Assembly: GCA_039613835.1 (NCBI GenBank)
Contig: CP154827.1
Location: 652,501-716,500, forward strand
Length of the DNA stretch: 64,000 bases
Reading direction: 5' to 3'
Source: Acetobacteraceae bacterium
Lineage (GTDB): Bacteria; Pseudomonadota; Alphaproteobacteria; Acetobacterales; Acetobacteraceae
Part shown: positions 34,754 to 46,151 of the stretch, piece after piece
How the letters are laid out: each line of letters opens with the position of its first letter
Position numbering within the stretch: the stretch's first letter is position 1
Notes under the pieces: generated by a model
What the model was told of the DNA's origin: nothing
Seen by the model: only the letters and a program-made list of their open reading frames with translations
Database searches by the model: none
Made by a program: the position numbers and the translations under genes

Positions 34754-36227
34754 TTACTCCGACATCGGTGTGACAGTGTGGCCATTAGCGCCGTCAGCAT
34801 AGTCCCATCCGGCGCCAAGGGCCTTGTAGAGCGCGACGTTGATTTCCGTCCTGCTTTCAGCGAAAGCGGCCTCTCCGGCAAGGACGTCGCGCAGGGCGCT
34901 ATTGACGTCGAGATAATCCGTCGCACCCTCGCGATATTGCTGTCGCGTCGCGAAAAGCGTCTTGCGGGCTTCCCGCAATGTATCAGCCACGGCGGCGTTG
35001 CGGGTTTTGAATTGCTGATAGGCGGAGAGGGTATTATCAACCTCATTCCACGCTGTCAGCACGGTCTCCCGATATTGCAGCGCCGCCTGTTTTTGCGCGG
35101 CTTTTGTCAGGCGCAAATTCCCGGACAGGCGCCCCCTTCAAAAATCGGCAGGACCAGAGAAGCCCCGGTTGTGAATTGTCGCGCCGGAAGGGAGAAAAAT
35201 TGTTGCGCGCTTAAAGTCTGGGTGCCGACCTGGCCATTAAGGATGATATCCGGATAAAATGACGCCTTCGCTGCGCCGATTTCGGCCGTCGCGGCATGGA
35301 GCTGGGCCTCGGCCTCCCTGATATCCGGTCGGCAACGCGCCAGGGATGATGGCAGGCCGGTCGGCACGGAGGGGGATGACGCAGCTTGGGTCACGGGTTG
35401 ACGCAATTCCACTGCCAGGGCTTCCGGCGGTTCGGCAAGCAGAAGCCCTATTGCATTGATGAGCTGGGTTTCACTGTTCTGCAGGGGCGGGATCATCGCT
35501 TCAATGGCCGTAACTTCACCCCGCGCCCGTGCCAGGTCAGCGGTGGTGTTGGCGCCCTCCCGATAACGGTCCTCAACCAGTTTGAGATTGGAAATCGCAA
35601 TGTCGCGCGTGGCGCGTGTGACGCGCAGAACATCCTGCACGCCGCGTAACTGCATGTAAGTATCCGATAATCTTGCAACGACACTCGGCGCCAGGGCGTG
35701 GCGCCGCCCCGTTGCAGCAAGCTGACTGGCGCGCTGCGCCTCCGTCATGCGGCGCACACGACCAAACAAATCGAGATCCCAGGAGGCACCGAGCGTATTC
35801 TGGAAGAAATTATAATCAGACGGCGCGTCAGGTCGCCGCGTCACGAGTGACACAAAGCCGGATTTGCTCTGATGCACGTAACTATAGGAGCCGGTCCAAT
35901 CCAGATTAGGCAATCCTTGAGACCTTGCAATGCGCACGCGGGCGCCAGCCTGATCGATACGGGCAAGCCCCTGTTTGAGGTCAAGGTTCTGCCGAGCGAG
36001 TCGTGAGACGAGGCTGTTCAATTCCGGGTCACGGAAAGCCCGCCACCAACGCGTATCGACCGCGGCAGCATACATCTGATCCGCCGCTTTCTGTTGCCCG
36101 AACCGCGCCGGCGCATGCACATTTCTGGCGATTTGAAGTCAGGCCCGACCGCGCATGATGTGAGACAGAAGAAACCTGCAACCAGTTTCAGGCGCGCGCT
36201 GAAAAGATAGGGGCGGGTGGCGCTCAT
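34754..36227 (-). pseudogene. NodT/OprM-type outer-membrane efflux lipoprotein, frameshifted
   Basis: This is the outer-membrane channel of a tripartite efflux pump. ATG 36227 overlaps the emrA stop (ATGA). The signal peptide ends in LTSCAVGPDF, a lipobox. The TolC-like repeats follow in a second frame (LSDTYMQLRGVQDVLRVTRATRD, LARCRPDIREAEAQLHAATAEIG). Breaks are near 36126 (after GPDFKSP) and at the C5 run 35132-35136 (one base missing from a G run on the coding strand). The last part, ALQYRETVLTAWNEVDNTL, is in a third frame. Confidence 0.87.
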
Positions 36228-37314
36228 TTATCCGTAATCGCTTCAGATGTTTTGGCCTGTCGCCCCACAATATGAGCATTACCGGTGTAAATCGTCGTTT
36301 CGACAGAAAACCCCATCCGCAGCAGATTTGCGAGAGGTTGATCGGGCGATATGACAATTTTGACCGGCAGGCGCTGAACGATTTTCGTGAAATTGCCTGT
36401 CGCATTCTCTGGCGCAAGCGGCGCAAAAGCGGCGCCTGAAGCTGGTGGGACGCTGTCAACGACACCATCAAGATCGATATTATAGGCATCAACGTGGATA
36501 CGTGCCTTTTGGCCTGGTTGGACGTGCAGGAGGGCGATTTCCCGATAATTGGCGCGCACCCAGAGATCATTCATCGGGACCAACGCCATCAAAGCCGTGC
36601 CCGGCCCGACGTAATTTCCGTTCTGAACGGTTTTTTCACCCACCACCCCGTCAAAAGGCGCGATGATTTTCGTGTAAGAAAGGTTGAGCTCTGCCTGATG
36701 AACATGCGCCGCATCCTGTTGCAACGTTTTCAGCGCGGCCTCGTGCCGGGCTTTTAAGACGCGTGTTTGTTCCTCCTCTGCCTTGACAGCGGCTTCCGCG
36801 CCCTCAATCTGCGCGCGTAATTGCTGGAGCTGCGCTGCCGTTGCCTGCCCTTGCTCACGCGAGCCTGCGCCTGTCGCCGCCAGGTTTTTGAAACGGCACG
36901 CATTCAATCTGGTAAATTGCAACTGGGCTTTAAGGCGACTCACATCGACCTGACGCTCAATCACGATGGCAGGGTGGCGGTCCACCGTGGCTTCCGTGTT
37001 CAAGGACAAGCGCCTTGTCCTGCGCCAGCCTCGCCTGCGCCTCGGCAAGTGCCGTCTCATAATCCCGAGGGTCAAGCTGCACGAGCACCTGTCAGCGCTT
37101 GACCATCTGGTTATCATCGACGCGCACCTCCTGGACCTGCCCCGATTCCGGGGGCGACTGTCGTGTAATGCGCCGTCACATAGGCATCATTCGTCCAGAC
37201 ACGACCACTCGGAAAGAAAACAATCCAGATGACGATCAGCAGAAATACGAAAACAATCGTGCCTGCCATGACAAATGGCAAATAAGGGATCGGTTTTTGA
37301 TCTTCATCAGTCAT
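36224..37314 (-). pseudogene. EmrA/HlyD-type membrane fusion protein, broken
   Basis: This is the periplasmic adaptor of the same efflux pump. The start at ATG 37314 (MTDEDQKPIPYLPFV) and one transmembrane segment are normal, followed by VWTNDAYVTAHYTTVAP. Then come a frameshift near 37142-37150, a TGA at 37092-37094 (VKR-stop-QVLVQLDP, expected Gly), and another shift near 37000-37020. The C-terminal two thirds are readable: coiled coil, YTKIIAPFDGVVGEKTVQNGNYVGPG, NYREIALLHVQPGQ. It is 9 bases from emrB and overlaps nodT. Confidence 0.87.
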
Positions 37315-37323
37315 GAAACCTGC

Positions 37324-38297
37324 TTACTTCTCTCCAAAAATAATGCGCGGCGGATAGGTGCGTTGCGGCACGATGAGCACCCACATGATCATCGCGACCA
37401 CGATGCCACCCATAACCATATAAAAATCGGATATCGTCAGAACAGCCGTCTGTTTCGCCAATTGCGCCTTAAAAGTGATCAGCGCGTCCGGTGAGCGCGG
37501 GGTGCCATCCGGCAAAAGAGGTCGCGGGCGTTGCGGCACAGGATTCTGTCCCTGAAAAAGCCTGAACCTCTCGACGCCGAGCTGATCCGTTAGACGATCT
37601 GAATGGAGATGGCCGCGCCAGCGATAAGTGAGCTGCGCCAGCCAAATCCCCATCGATTCCACAATGGCCCGCGGCGCGTTGACCAGCGGCGAGGCAAACG
37701 GGCCGTCCGACGGCTTGAGCGAATTTGTCGACATCATCAGAAGCGGCAGCACGATCATGGGCGCGGCGAGGCCCTGCATGAATTGCCAGAGATAGAAATT
37801 ATCCCGGTTCCAGCTGGAGGTGACGAAGCTACTTCCGGCACAGGCGCCGAGAATCAGCACGAGCCCGCATATCGTCACAACACGGGAATCGACACGGCGG
37901 AGGTTCAAGACCATGGCGAGGATAGGGAGCATCGCAAATTACATCATCGCGATGAGAAGCGTCAGGGGATAAATTTGCTCCGGCCTGTAACCCGCAACCG
38001 ATGTCAGAAAGGAAGACGGAATGGCGCTGGATGAGGCGTTTGTCAGGATGAAGGCAAACAGCATGATGTTGCCGTAAAGAAAATTCCGCGCGCGAAGAAG
38101 CTGAAACCGCATGAGCGGCACGGGATGAAACCACTCATTTATGACGAAGAGCGGGATGCAGATAAGGCTGATAATGCTCAGAAACCAGATGCCAGGGTGG
38201 TTGAACCAGTCGAGGCGGTCACCCTGCTCCAGCATCGTGGAGAACGCGCCCATTCCGGCAATCAACAAGCCGGTGCCGCGCCAGTCGGTCGTCTTTC
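37324..38297 (-). pseudogene. EmrB/QacA-type drug efflux MFS permease, 5'-truncated and with an in-frame stop
   Basis: This is the inner-membrane pump of the EmrAB-type system (DHA2 family, about 510 residues normally). Only about 320 C-terminal residues remain, from GKTTDWRGTGLLIAGMG onward. The 5' third is replaced at about 38298 by a TonB receptor fragment on the opposite strand. A TAA at 37939-37941 (LLIAMM-stop-FAMLPILAM, same frame on both sides) adds a nonsense mutation. The terminal motif DFYMVMGGIVVAMIMWVL is typical of the last helix. Confidence 0.85.
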
Positions 38298-40482
38298 CGC
38301 TTTCAAAGGCTGGAGTTTCGATCACGGCAAGGGAAATATCACCCTTTTCGGACAATATCTGACCCAGACGGGCGTCATGGCGCGCAATCGTGACTGGGCC
38401 AGAAATCCGCAGATGAACAACCCTGTCTCCGGCACACCGAGATTCGGGTCTTCCCTGACGCCGAATGGGCAGTTCCAAACGGCAGATGGCAGTACTTACA
38501 CAACGACAAATGGCGATCAGAGCTTCCAGTCTTACACGGCGAAGGATAAATATAATTTCAACCGTCTGTCTTCATTGACAAGTAGTTTCCAGAACGCGTC
38601 TCTCTCAGGTGATGCGCATTATGACTTCAATAAGCATTTTCACCCTTTATTCCAACGTCTTTTACAGCCATCGCACGAGTAATTACTTCCTCGCGCCAGA
38701 GCTTGTTCAAGGGTCAATCCCGCCAAGTCCCTATGCGTCAAATGTTACCCTGCCGGCGAACTATCCGGGCAATCCATTTGGTGCCAGCGTCACCGCCTAT
38801 AAGCGGATTGCTGAATGGGGGCTGCGTCGTAACGTGTACGCCACTGACACGGTAACGGCTCAATGGGGTGCCAATGGCGAAGTCTTCGATAAATGGATGT
38901 ATGACGTCTCGGAAACCTGGGGGCAAAAATGATGAGCGTGCCCAAATGATCAATGCGGGCAATTACGCCAGCCTGCTGAATGTATGGGGTTTGCGGGTTG
39001 CCAATCCGGGCGATCCGAATACGTCATTGATCTATGACCCCTCCGTCTGCATGGCGTCGGCAGGGTGCTCGTTCTCAAATATTTTCGGACCGCTTTTCGC
39101 GGGATCAGCACGTTACTCCAATCTCACGACCGTCACGAATACGAGCTACACCTTCCACGACCTCAACTTCCGTGTGCATAAGAATGACGTCGTCAAAATG
39201 CCCTGGAAAAATGGTGGCAGTCTCGGCATTGCCTTCGGGATGGAGCATCGAGACGAGTCCCTCTCCTATCGTCCAGACCAGTACATCACCAGTGGTCAGG
39301 CCGCGACGAACGTTCAATCGGCGACGCAGGGCGGGTTCAATGTCAGTGAAGGTTATCTGGGAGGCAAATCACAGCTCCTGAAAGATGCTGCTTACGCCAA
39401 AGACTTGACCATTGACGGTCAGGGAAGAATTTCCTCTTATAACACGTTCGGTTCGACGAAGAACTGGAAAGTCGGGATCAACTGGTCGCCGTCACGCGAC
39501 ATTCGTTTCAGTGGCACGCTGGGCACGTCCTTCCGCCAGCCTTCAGTCTGGAATCTTTATAGTGGGCAGGCCGTGAGCTATAAGCAGGCTTTTGACCCCT
39601 GCACCCAGATTGGCTCCTATGGTGCTGCTTCCGGTAATGTCGCGGCTACCTGCGCGCGCTGGTCTTCCGCCGAATTTCCAGCAAGTGGGGAATTCTAAGG
39701 TTCAGACGCTTCAGGGTGGTAACCCCCAGGTGCAACCGGAGGTTGGCCGCACCTACACTTTCGGCACAGTCCTGACACCGCGCCAGATCCCCAATCTGAT
39801 GGTCTCCGTCGAATATTGGCATTACACCGTCAAGAACATGATCTCTCAATTAGGGACTCAGTATATTCTTGATCATTGCTACGCGCAGAACTCTGCCGGT
39901 TACTGTGCTGACGTGCAGTGGAATGCTGGCACGGGACAGATCCAGGCTGTGCAGGCGCTTTGGGGCAATAATGGCGTTTGCGCACGGGTGGTATTGATTT
40001 TGATCTTGATTACGCCATCCGTCTGACGCGCTATGATCACCTGCTGCTCAGCAATAACTTTCAGGGCCTCGTGAGCTATGAGCGGCAATGGAATAATGGC
40101 GGTCAGTGGAACAATTATACAGGTCGACTTCTCTACAATAATGACACTGGACAGCCGCGCGTGCGTGATTACGCGACGCTGACATGACGCCATAAGGATT
40201 TCAGCCTCACTTATATGATGCAATATGTGGGTGGCATGGTCTGGAACGACCAAACGAAGGACCTCACCGCGCAGACGGGGGCACTCCACTCCGGGGATTT
40301 TCTCGCATGATTTGACGCCCTCATACCATCTGAATCAGTGGAATTTCACCGCGGGCGTAAATAATCTGTTCGACAAGAAACCGCCCTTCGTCGTCAGTGC
40401 TGGGACAAACACGAATGCCTACCAATACGGTTACCTCATGCTGGGTCGCAATGTGTTTGGCCAGATCGGCCTGGAGTTCTGA
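38298..40482 (+). pseudogene. TonB-dependent receptor, 5'-truncated and multiply frameshifted
   Basis: An outer-membrane transporter of the TonB family. The remaining barrel starts inside the protein at FDHGKGNITLFGQYLTQTG, so the plug domain is gone. Readable pieces in order are YNFNRLSSLTSSFQNASL, TLYSNVFYSHRTSNYF, NVWGLRVANPGDPNTSLIYD, FSGTLGTSFRQPSVWNLYSG, VGRTYTFGTVLTPRQIPNL, FNFTAGVNNLFDKKPPF-type end and the terminal GRNVFGQIGLEF. Frame changes fall near 38640, 38930, 39660, 39985 and 40300, and a TGA at 40185-40187 stands where Trp is expected (TLT-stop-RHKDFS). The substrate is unknown. Confidence 0.87.
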
Positions 40483-40513
40483 CGCATCTCTTTATAGTGA
40501 TCAGATGGGTAAG

Positions 40514-40541
40514 AAGGGGCTGCTTCGGCGACCCCTTTTCA
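40514..40541 (+). terminator. Rho-independent terminator with UUCG loop
   Basis: AAGGGG (40514-40519) pairs with CCCCTT (40532-40537), with an inner TGC-TTCG-GCG stem-loop and a T-rich end (TTTTCATTT). It follows the TonB receptor pseudogene by 32 bases, a leftover of its transcription unit. Confidence 0.75.
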
Positions 40542-40638
40542 TTTGATCTGTGATCTTGCACAAAAATGCGTTCTGGATATTGCGAATTTTGCGTTTCCTT
40601 CGCATCATGCTCCTTACAAATTGTAAATAAGGCATGTC

Positions 40639-42267
40639 ATGGACGTTGTTATCGGTATCGATGTGGGGACGGGAAGTGCCCGCGCAGGTATATTTGACCT
40701 ATCCGGCGTGAAACTGGCTTCCGCTGTTGTCGAAACACAGACATGGCGCTCGCAACCTGACTTCATCCAACAATCATCCGAAAATATCTGGCAGGCCGTT
40801 TGTCAGTCTATCCGTGAGGCCATGGGTAAAATCACGGACTCAACGTTACAGGTATGCGGTATCGGGTTCGATGCAACATGCTCAACGGTTGTGCGTGACA
40901 AAAACGGCGAAAGTCTTTCCATCGATCCGCAGGGCGCAGCGGGGCAGGATGTCATCCTTTGGGCAGATCATCGCGCCCTGGCGAAAACGGCGGAAATCAA
41001 CGCGAAGGGGGATGATGTCCTCCGTTATGTTGGTGGTGTCATATCGCCCGAGATGGAAACGCCGAAGCTTCTCTGGATCAAACGGCACCTCCCCCATGTC
41101 TATCGCAAGGCGGAATATTTCTTCGACCTGCCAGATTTCCTGACATGGCGGGCGACGGGCTCTGAGGCGCGTTCTTCCTGTTCTGCCACCTGCAAATGGA
41201 CCTATCTTGCGCATGAGACGCGTTGGAGCGCATCTTATTTTGAGAAAATCGGCCTCGCCGACCTCGTTGAGGAAAATTTCGGCCGTATCGGGCAAACGAT
41301 ATTGCCGATCGGACAATATGTTGGGGACGGTCTCACGGCGCAGGCTGCTTCTGAACTCGGGCTTGAAGAAGGCACAAAAGTCGGGGTGTCGATCATCGAT
41401 GGCCATGCAGGCGGGATCGGCCTGCTGGGCATCGCGGATGAAAAGCTCGATTTTGACGATGTGATCAATAAGCGTGTCGCGCTGATCGTGGGGACATCCA
41501 ATTGCCACATGGCTGTCTCCCCCGAAGCGCGCTTTATTGACGGCATCTGGGGGCCTTATTATCAGGCCATGATTCCCGGAATGTGGTTGACGGAGGCTGG
41601 CCAATCGGCGGCCGAGGCCTTGATCGACTTCAACATCAAGACCCACGCCGCCTTCCCTGCCCTCAAGGAAAAGGCAGCGCAGGAGAAGATCAGTATCTAC
41701 GAAGCACTGAATGGCTGCGTCCAGGAGATTGAAGCGCGTGAGGGTGAGATGCGCCTGACGCGGCGGCTACATGTCCTGCCCGATTATAACGGCAACCGCG
41801 CACCCCATGCCAATCCGGAGAGTCGCGGCGTGGTGCTGGGCCTTTCACTATCCGCTGAACTGCGTGACCTGGCCGCGCTCTATCTCGCGACGATCCAAGG
41901 GCTGGCCTACGGCACGCGGGATATTATCGAGGCGCTCAATGCAAGAGGCTATGCGATTGACACGATTATCGCGACAGGGGGCGGCACGAAAAATCCGATT
42001 TTCCTGCGGGAACATGCCAATGCCACAAATTGCCGCATCATCCTGCCGAAAGAAATGGATTCCGTCCTGCTGGGCTCAGCTATATTAGGTGCCATGGCGG
42101 CGGGTCGTTTTAAGAGCTTCCCGGAAGCCATGGCGGCCATGAGTCAGCGTGGCGCCGTGATTTACCCTGAGGCCCGATCAAAAGCGTTTCACGACGCGAA
42201 ATATGCGATCTTCAAGCGGATGTATGCCGGGCAGGAAAATTTCCGCAGCCTTATGGCGCCGTTCTGA
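40639..42267 (+). CDS. FGGY-family pentulose kinase
   Basis: An ATP-dependent carbohydrate kinase, probably acting on a ketopentose such as ribulose or xylulose. The 542-residue protein has both FGGY halves: N-terminal IGIDVGTGSARAGIFDLSG, GFDATCSTVV, and ILWADHRA; C-terminal HVLPDYNGNRAPHANP and IATGGGTKNPIFLREHAN, with the IDGHAGG catalytic Asp in between. Its length fits the pentulose/ribulokinase group rather than glycerol kinase. It is intact although the SDR gene 75 bases downstream is broken; together they suggest polyol oxidation followed by phosphorylation. The exact sugar is inferred. Confidence 0.88.
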   Translation: MDVVIGIDVGTGSARAGIFDLSGVKLASAVVETQTWRSQPDFIQQSSENIWQAVCQSIREAMGKITDSTLQVCGIGFDATCSTVVRDKNGESLSIDPQGAAGQDVILWADHRALAKTAEINAKGDDVLRYVGGVISPEMETPKLLWIKRHLPHVYRKAEYFFDLPDFLTWRATGSEARSSCSATCKWTYLAHETRWSASYFEKIGLADLVEENFGRIGQTILPIGQYVGDGLTAQAASELGLEEGTKVGVSIIDGHAGGIGLLGIADEKLDFDDVINKRVALIVGTSNCHMAVSPEARFIDGIWGPYYQAMIPGMWLTEAGQSAAEALIDFNIKTHAAFPALKEKAAQEKISIYEALNGCVQEIEAREGEMRLTRRLHVLPDYNGNRAPHANPESRGVVLGLSLSAELRDLAALYLATIQGLAYGTRDIIEALNARGYAIDTIIATGGGTKNPIFLREHANATNCRIILPKEMDSVLLGSAILGAMAAGRFKSFPEAMAAMSQRGAVIYPEARSKAFHDAKYAIFKRMYAGQENFRSLMAPF

Positions 42268-42342
42268 CGTCATGCAACCGCATTTGTCGGGAGGTCCGAC
42301 ATAAGGTCAGGACGCCTGCGCATCGGATGAGAAGGAGAAGTC

Positions 42343-43115
42343 ATGTACGCTGAAAAATATCGTCTCGATGGCAAAGTGGCGCTGATCACCGGCGGCGCGC
42401 AGAAATCGGCCTCTCTTGTGCGACGGCTCTGGCCGAAATGGGGCCCATGTCATTCTCGGCGACATTAATCTTGATCTTGGCCGCAAAGCTGCTGAGGGGC
42501 TTCGACAAAAATCATTCGATGCACGCTGCGTCAAGCTTGACGTCACATCCTCTAATTCCGTGCGCGCCTGCGTCAAAGACATCATGTCAATTGAGGGTCG
42601 CATTGATATCCTCGTGGCCAGCGCCGGGATATGCATTTCCGAAGCCCATGCTGAAGACATGACGGAGGATCAATGGCTCAGGCAGATCGACATTAACCTC
42701 AACGGCATGTATCGCACCTGCCAGACTGTGGGTAAAGTCATTATCGCGCAAAAATCTGGCGTCATTATCGCGATTGGCTCCATGTCAGGGCAGGATCGTC
42801 AATCGCCCGCAGAGTCAATGCGCCTATAATGCGTCCAAGGCCAGGGTGCATCATTATATCAAGTCGATCGCCGCAGAATGGGCCCAGTATAACATCCGCG
42901 CCAACGTCATCGCGCCAACCTATATCGAAACCGAGCTGACACGTTTCGGTATGGGAAAACCCGAACTTTATAATTCATGGATCACGGATACACCGATGGG
43001 GCGTGTCGGACAGCCGGAGGAAATCGGGAGCGTTGCCGGCCTCCTCGCGTCCGACGCGGCTAGCCTCATGACGGGCGCGGTCGTCAATGTTGATGGTGGC
43101 TTTACTGCCTGGTGA
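42343..43115 (+). pseudogene. SDR polyol dehydrogenase (xylitol/arabitol dehydrogenase-like), frameshifted
   Basis: The ancestral enzyme was an NAD(P)-dependent short-chain dehydrogenase, close in wording to Gluconobacter xylitol/arabitol dehydrogenases. ATG 42343 (MYAEKYRLDGKVALITGGA) is followed by three frame changes: near 42398, at the G4 run near 42440, and near 42790. Pieces in order are IGLSCATALAEMG, DILVASAGICISEAHAEDM, IAIGSMSG, the catalytic YNASKARVHHYI, and RANVIAPTYIETELTRFG. The end AAGLL...GAVVNVDGGFTAW is normal. It follows the FGGY kinase and was probably its partner. Confidence 0.85.
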
Positions 43116-43148
43116 CACCAACCCCACCCGCCTCAGAGCGCGATGACG

Positions 43149-43775
43149 TCACTTATCATGCGTATAAGCGCGCTGAGTTGCCGGGCGGGCGATAATCGCA
43201 TCGCGCCATTTCGCCACATGAGGAAATTGACCAAGATCGATGGATTGCGCCTTCCAGGTTTTCGTCCACGGAAAAGCAGCCATATCCGCGATGGAGTAAT
43301 CCGCACCAGCAAGCCACCCCCCGTTTGATGCGAGGCGCTTATCGAGCACGCCGTAGAGTCGCGCCGTCTCGTCCTGATAGCGCTTGATGGCGTAAGGAAT
43401 TTTTTCCGGCGCATAGAGGGAGAAATGGTGGTTCTGCCCCAGCATCGGCCCGAAACTTGCCATTTGCCAGAAAAGCCATTCCATCGTCTCCAGCCTGACC
43501 CGCGCGGTGCTTGACAGAAACTGCCCCGTTTTTTCCGCGAGATAGAGGAGAATGGCACCGGACTCAAACACACTGATCGCCGCGCCCCCATCAGCGGGCG
43601 CGTGGTCAATGATCGCGGGCATCTTGTTGTTCGGCGAAATCTTCAGAAAAGCCGGGTCAAATTGCGCGCCCGTTGAGATATTGACGGGGATGATGCGATA
43701 GGGAAGACCCACCTCCTCCAGAAACATCAAAATCTTGAAACCGTTCGGTGTGGGCCAGAAATAGAGATCAATCAT
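43149..43775 (-). CDS. Glutathione S-transferase family protein (YfcG/YghU-like)
   Basis: Probably a glutathione-dependent disulfide reductase or peroxidase in the cytoplasm. The 208-residue protein has the thioredoxin-like N-terminal domain (LYFWPTPNGFKILMFLEEVG; the TPNG motif is typical of the YfcG/YghU branch), the glutathione-binding NNKMPAIIDH and SVFESGAILLYLAEKTG, and a helical C-terminal domain (LLAGADYSIADMAAFPW-type). It stands alone between the broken SDR and the broken helicase. Intact. Confidence 0.88.
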   Translation of the reverse strand: MIDLYFWPTPNGFKILMFLEEVGLPYRIIPVNISTGAQFDPAFLKISPNNKMPAIIDHAPADGGAAISVFESGAILLYLAEKTGQFLSSTARVRLETMEWLFWQMASFGPMLGQNHHFSLYAPEKIPYAIKRYQDETARLYGVLDKRLASNGGWLAGADYSIADMAAFPWTKTWKAQSIDLGQFPHVAKWRDAIIARPATQRAYTHDK

Positions 43776-43937
43776 GCGTCAACTCCCGTCTGCTGCGTAA
43801 CGCTTTTACACAGCGTCACGCAGAACGGTAACCCCAAGCCGATTCCAGTGCCATTTTTAAAGAAGGCAATTTCACTGGATCGGCGGGAGAAGAAGCCGCA
43901 ATATCTCAGGCGGAGAAAAGTGCCGCCTTATCAGTCT

Positions 43938-45260
43938 TTAAAGGAGCCCGGACATCCATAACCACCTGGCGCACGGTGGGACAGCGCCGCCCTCCCGGTC
44001 GTGCTGCATGAGACGCTGCGTGCCCACGCGCGGGGCCGCGCCCGTTTTGATTGCCGCGCGGCGACCACCATGCCGACCGCCCCCGCCCAGAACGGGCGGT
44101 TTCATGCTGGACAATCTGGCCGTCTCGGAGTGGAAGCGGTGCTGGTCGATAATCGTCAGGGATTTGCCGATCAGCTTTTCAATGTCATGAAGCCAGGCGC
44201 ATTGTTCCGCATCGCACAGGGCAATAGCGCAACCATCACGACCGGCACGGACCGTGCGCCCGATGCGGTGCACATAGCTCTCCGCAACATTGGGTAAGTT
44301 GTAATTAATGACGTGACTCACATCATCGACGTCAATGCCGCGAGAGGCGATATCTGTCGCGACGAGCACCTTGACCCGACCGGACCGGAAGCCGGACATA
44401 GCCCGCTCCCGCGCACCTTGCGACTTATTGCCATGTATTGCTTCCGCCGCGACGCCGTTTTTGGTGAGGAATTCAGCGACCTTATTCGCTTCATGTTTCA
44501 TCAAGGTGAAAATAATCGCCGATTTCACCTTCTCACTCGCCACGAGCTACAAAGTGAGCGGCTTCTTGTTTTCCGAATCGACGAAGAGGACAATCTGTTG
44601 AATTCGTTCAACCGTGCTGGAAGGCGGCGTCACAGTGACGGTCGCCGGATTATTCAGCAAAGATTGCGCAAGGTCCGAGATGGCATTGGGCATCGTCGCT
44701 GAAAATAGCAATGTCTGACGTTTGGGGGGTAAAAGCGCCATGATGCGCTTAATGTCATGGACGAAGCCCATATCAAGCATACGGTCCGCCTCATCCAGGA
44801 CAAGGACTTCAAGTTGAGAGAGGTCGATATATCTCTGCCCGATTAGATCAAGCAGTCGCCCTGGTGCCACCGTCAGAATATCGACGCCCGATCGCATCGC
44901 TTCCACCTGTCGGCCCTGACCAACGCCGCCGAAAATCACGGCGTGGCTCAGCCTCATATGCTTGGCGTACGAACGGATATTATCGTTGATCTGGGAAGCG
45001 AGCTCCCGCGTTGGCGCCAGGATCAGCGCGCGGGGGCAGCGGGGTGTCGTCGCCTTGGGGTGGCGGCTGATGTGGTCCAAAATCGGTAACGCGAAGGCGG
45101 CCGTCTTGCCTGTGCTCGTCTGCGCAAGGCCCAGAAGGTCACGCCCTTCCAGCAGATAGGGGATTGCTCGCTTCTGAATTGGGGTCGGGGTGACGTATCC
45201 CATATCCTGCAAGGCGCGTTGTATCGGTAGCGCAAGTTCGAGATCTGCAAAGGTAATCAT
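43938..45260 (-). pseudogene. rhlE: RhlE-type DEAD-box RNA helicase with an in-frame stop
   Basis: An ATP-dependent RNA helicase of ribosome or mRNA remodelling. From ATG 45260 (MITFADLELALPIQRAL) motifs appear in order: PTPIQ, AQTSTGKT (motif I, usually AQTGTGKT), PTRELA, DEAD, SAT, then a TAG at 44547-44549 within KKPLTL-stop-LVASEKVK. The same frame resumes with IIFTLMKHEANKVAEFL, ATDIASRGIDV and HRIGRTVRAG and a Gly/Arg-rich tail. One nonsense change therefore splits the two RecA domains. A GTG at 44543 could restart domain 2 only. Confidence 0.87.
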
Positions 45261-45551
45261 CGAAATGCCCCTTCGGGACGTGTGAGCGGAATGGGGAGGA
45301 GAATCGATACCGGAATCGGCAGAGGACACATCTGCCACGGAAATTAATCAAAATAAAAATAATGATATGAATCAAATTTTTAAATAAAATGCGCCCCGGG
45401 TGAGCTTGACAGATTCCGCACTCTGAATTTCAGACATGAGTCATGCATAGGACAGATCGTTCGACAGCGCTGTTTCAAAGCGTTACCATTTATGACTGTC
45501 GTGTTCGCCGGACAGCGAAATGGGGACCAGATTGTTTTGGAGATAGGTGTT

Positions 45552-46151
45552 TCAGGCGCGCTGCAACATAAAGACAGCCTGATCCGCAAATATATTGGCC
45601 AGACGGGTTGAGCGGCGCCAGGGTGCGGAGGCGCCCGTATCGTTGACACCCAGCCACGTAACGACGCGATATCCGTCACACCGGCATAATTCGAGGAAAT
45701 CCTTGATCGTGCAAGGATGGACGTTGGGCGTTTCATACCAAGGCGTGTTCCAGACCCGCGTCATCGGCATCCGCCCGGTGGAAAGAAACTGCAATCTCAA
45801 GCGCCATTGCGCAAAATTTGGGAATGATACGATCGCGTAATGGCCGATGCGCAGCATCTGTTTCAGCACTTCCCGGGGACGCCCGACAGCCTGCAAAGTG
45901 CGTTGAAGCACCACATAATCGAATGTGAGGTCAGGATAATCCGCGAGATCGTGATCCGCATCGCCATGCATGACGGGAAGTCCATGGGCGACGGCGCGCG
46001 TCACATCTTCCATACTGATCTCAATGCCACGCGCATCGCACTGGCGGGTTCGGAAGAGATGGTCAATCAGCGTGCCATCCCCGCTGCCAATATCGAGGAC
46101 GCGATCGCCCGACACAATCATGTCGGCGATAAATTTCTGGTCAACCCGCAT
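45552..46151 (-). CDS. metW: MetW methyltransferase-like methionine biosynthesis protein
   Basis: MetW works with MetX in homoserine acylation in bacteria that carry the metXW pair. ATG 46151 overlaps the metX stop by 11 bases. The 199-residue protein has the SAM-type fold motif [15 protein letters not shown], then [13 protein letters not shown] and [20 protein letters not shown], and [21 protein letters not shown], all diagnostic for MetW. It remains intact although metX upstream is broken, so it may no longer have a partner. Confidence 0.92.
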   Translation of the reverse strand: MRVDQKFIADMIVSGDRVLDIGSGDGTLIDHLFRTRQCDARGIEISMEDVTRAVAHGLPVMHGDADHDLADYPDLTFDYVVLQRTLQAVGRPREVLKQMLRIGHYAIVSFPNFAQWRLRLQFLSTGRMPMTRVWNTPWYETPNVHPCTIKDFLELCRCDGYRVVTWLGVNDTGASAPWRRSTRLANIFADQAVFMLQRA

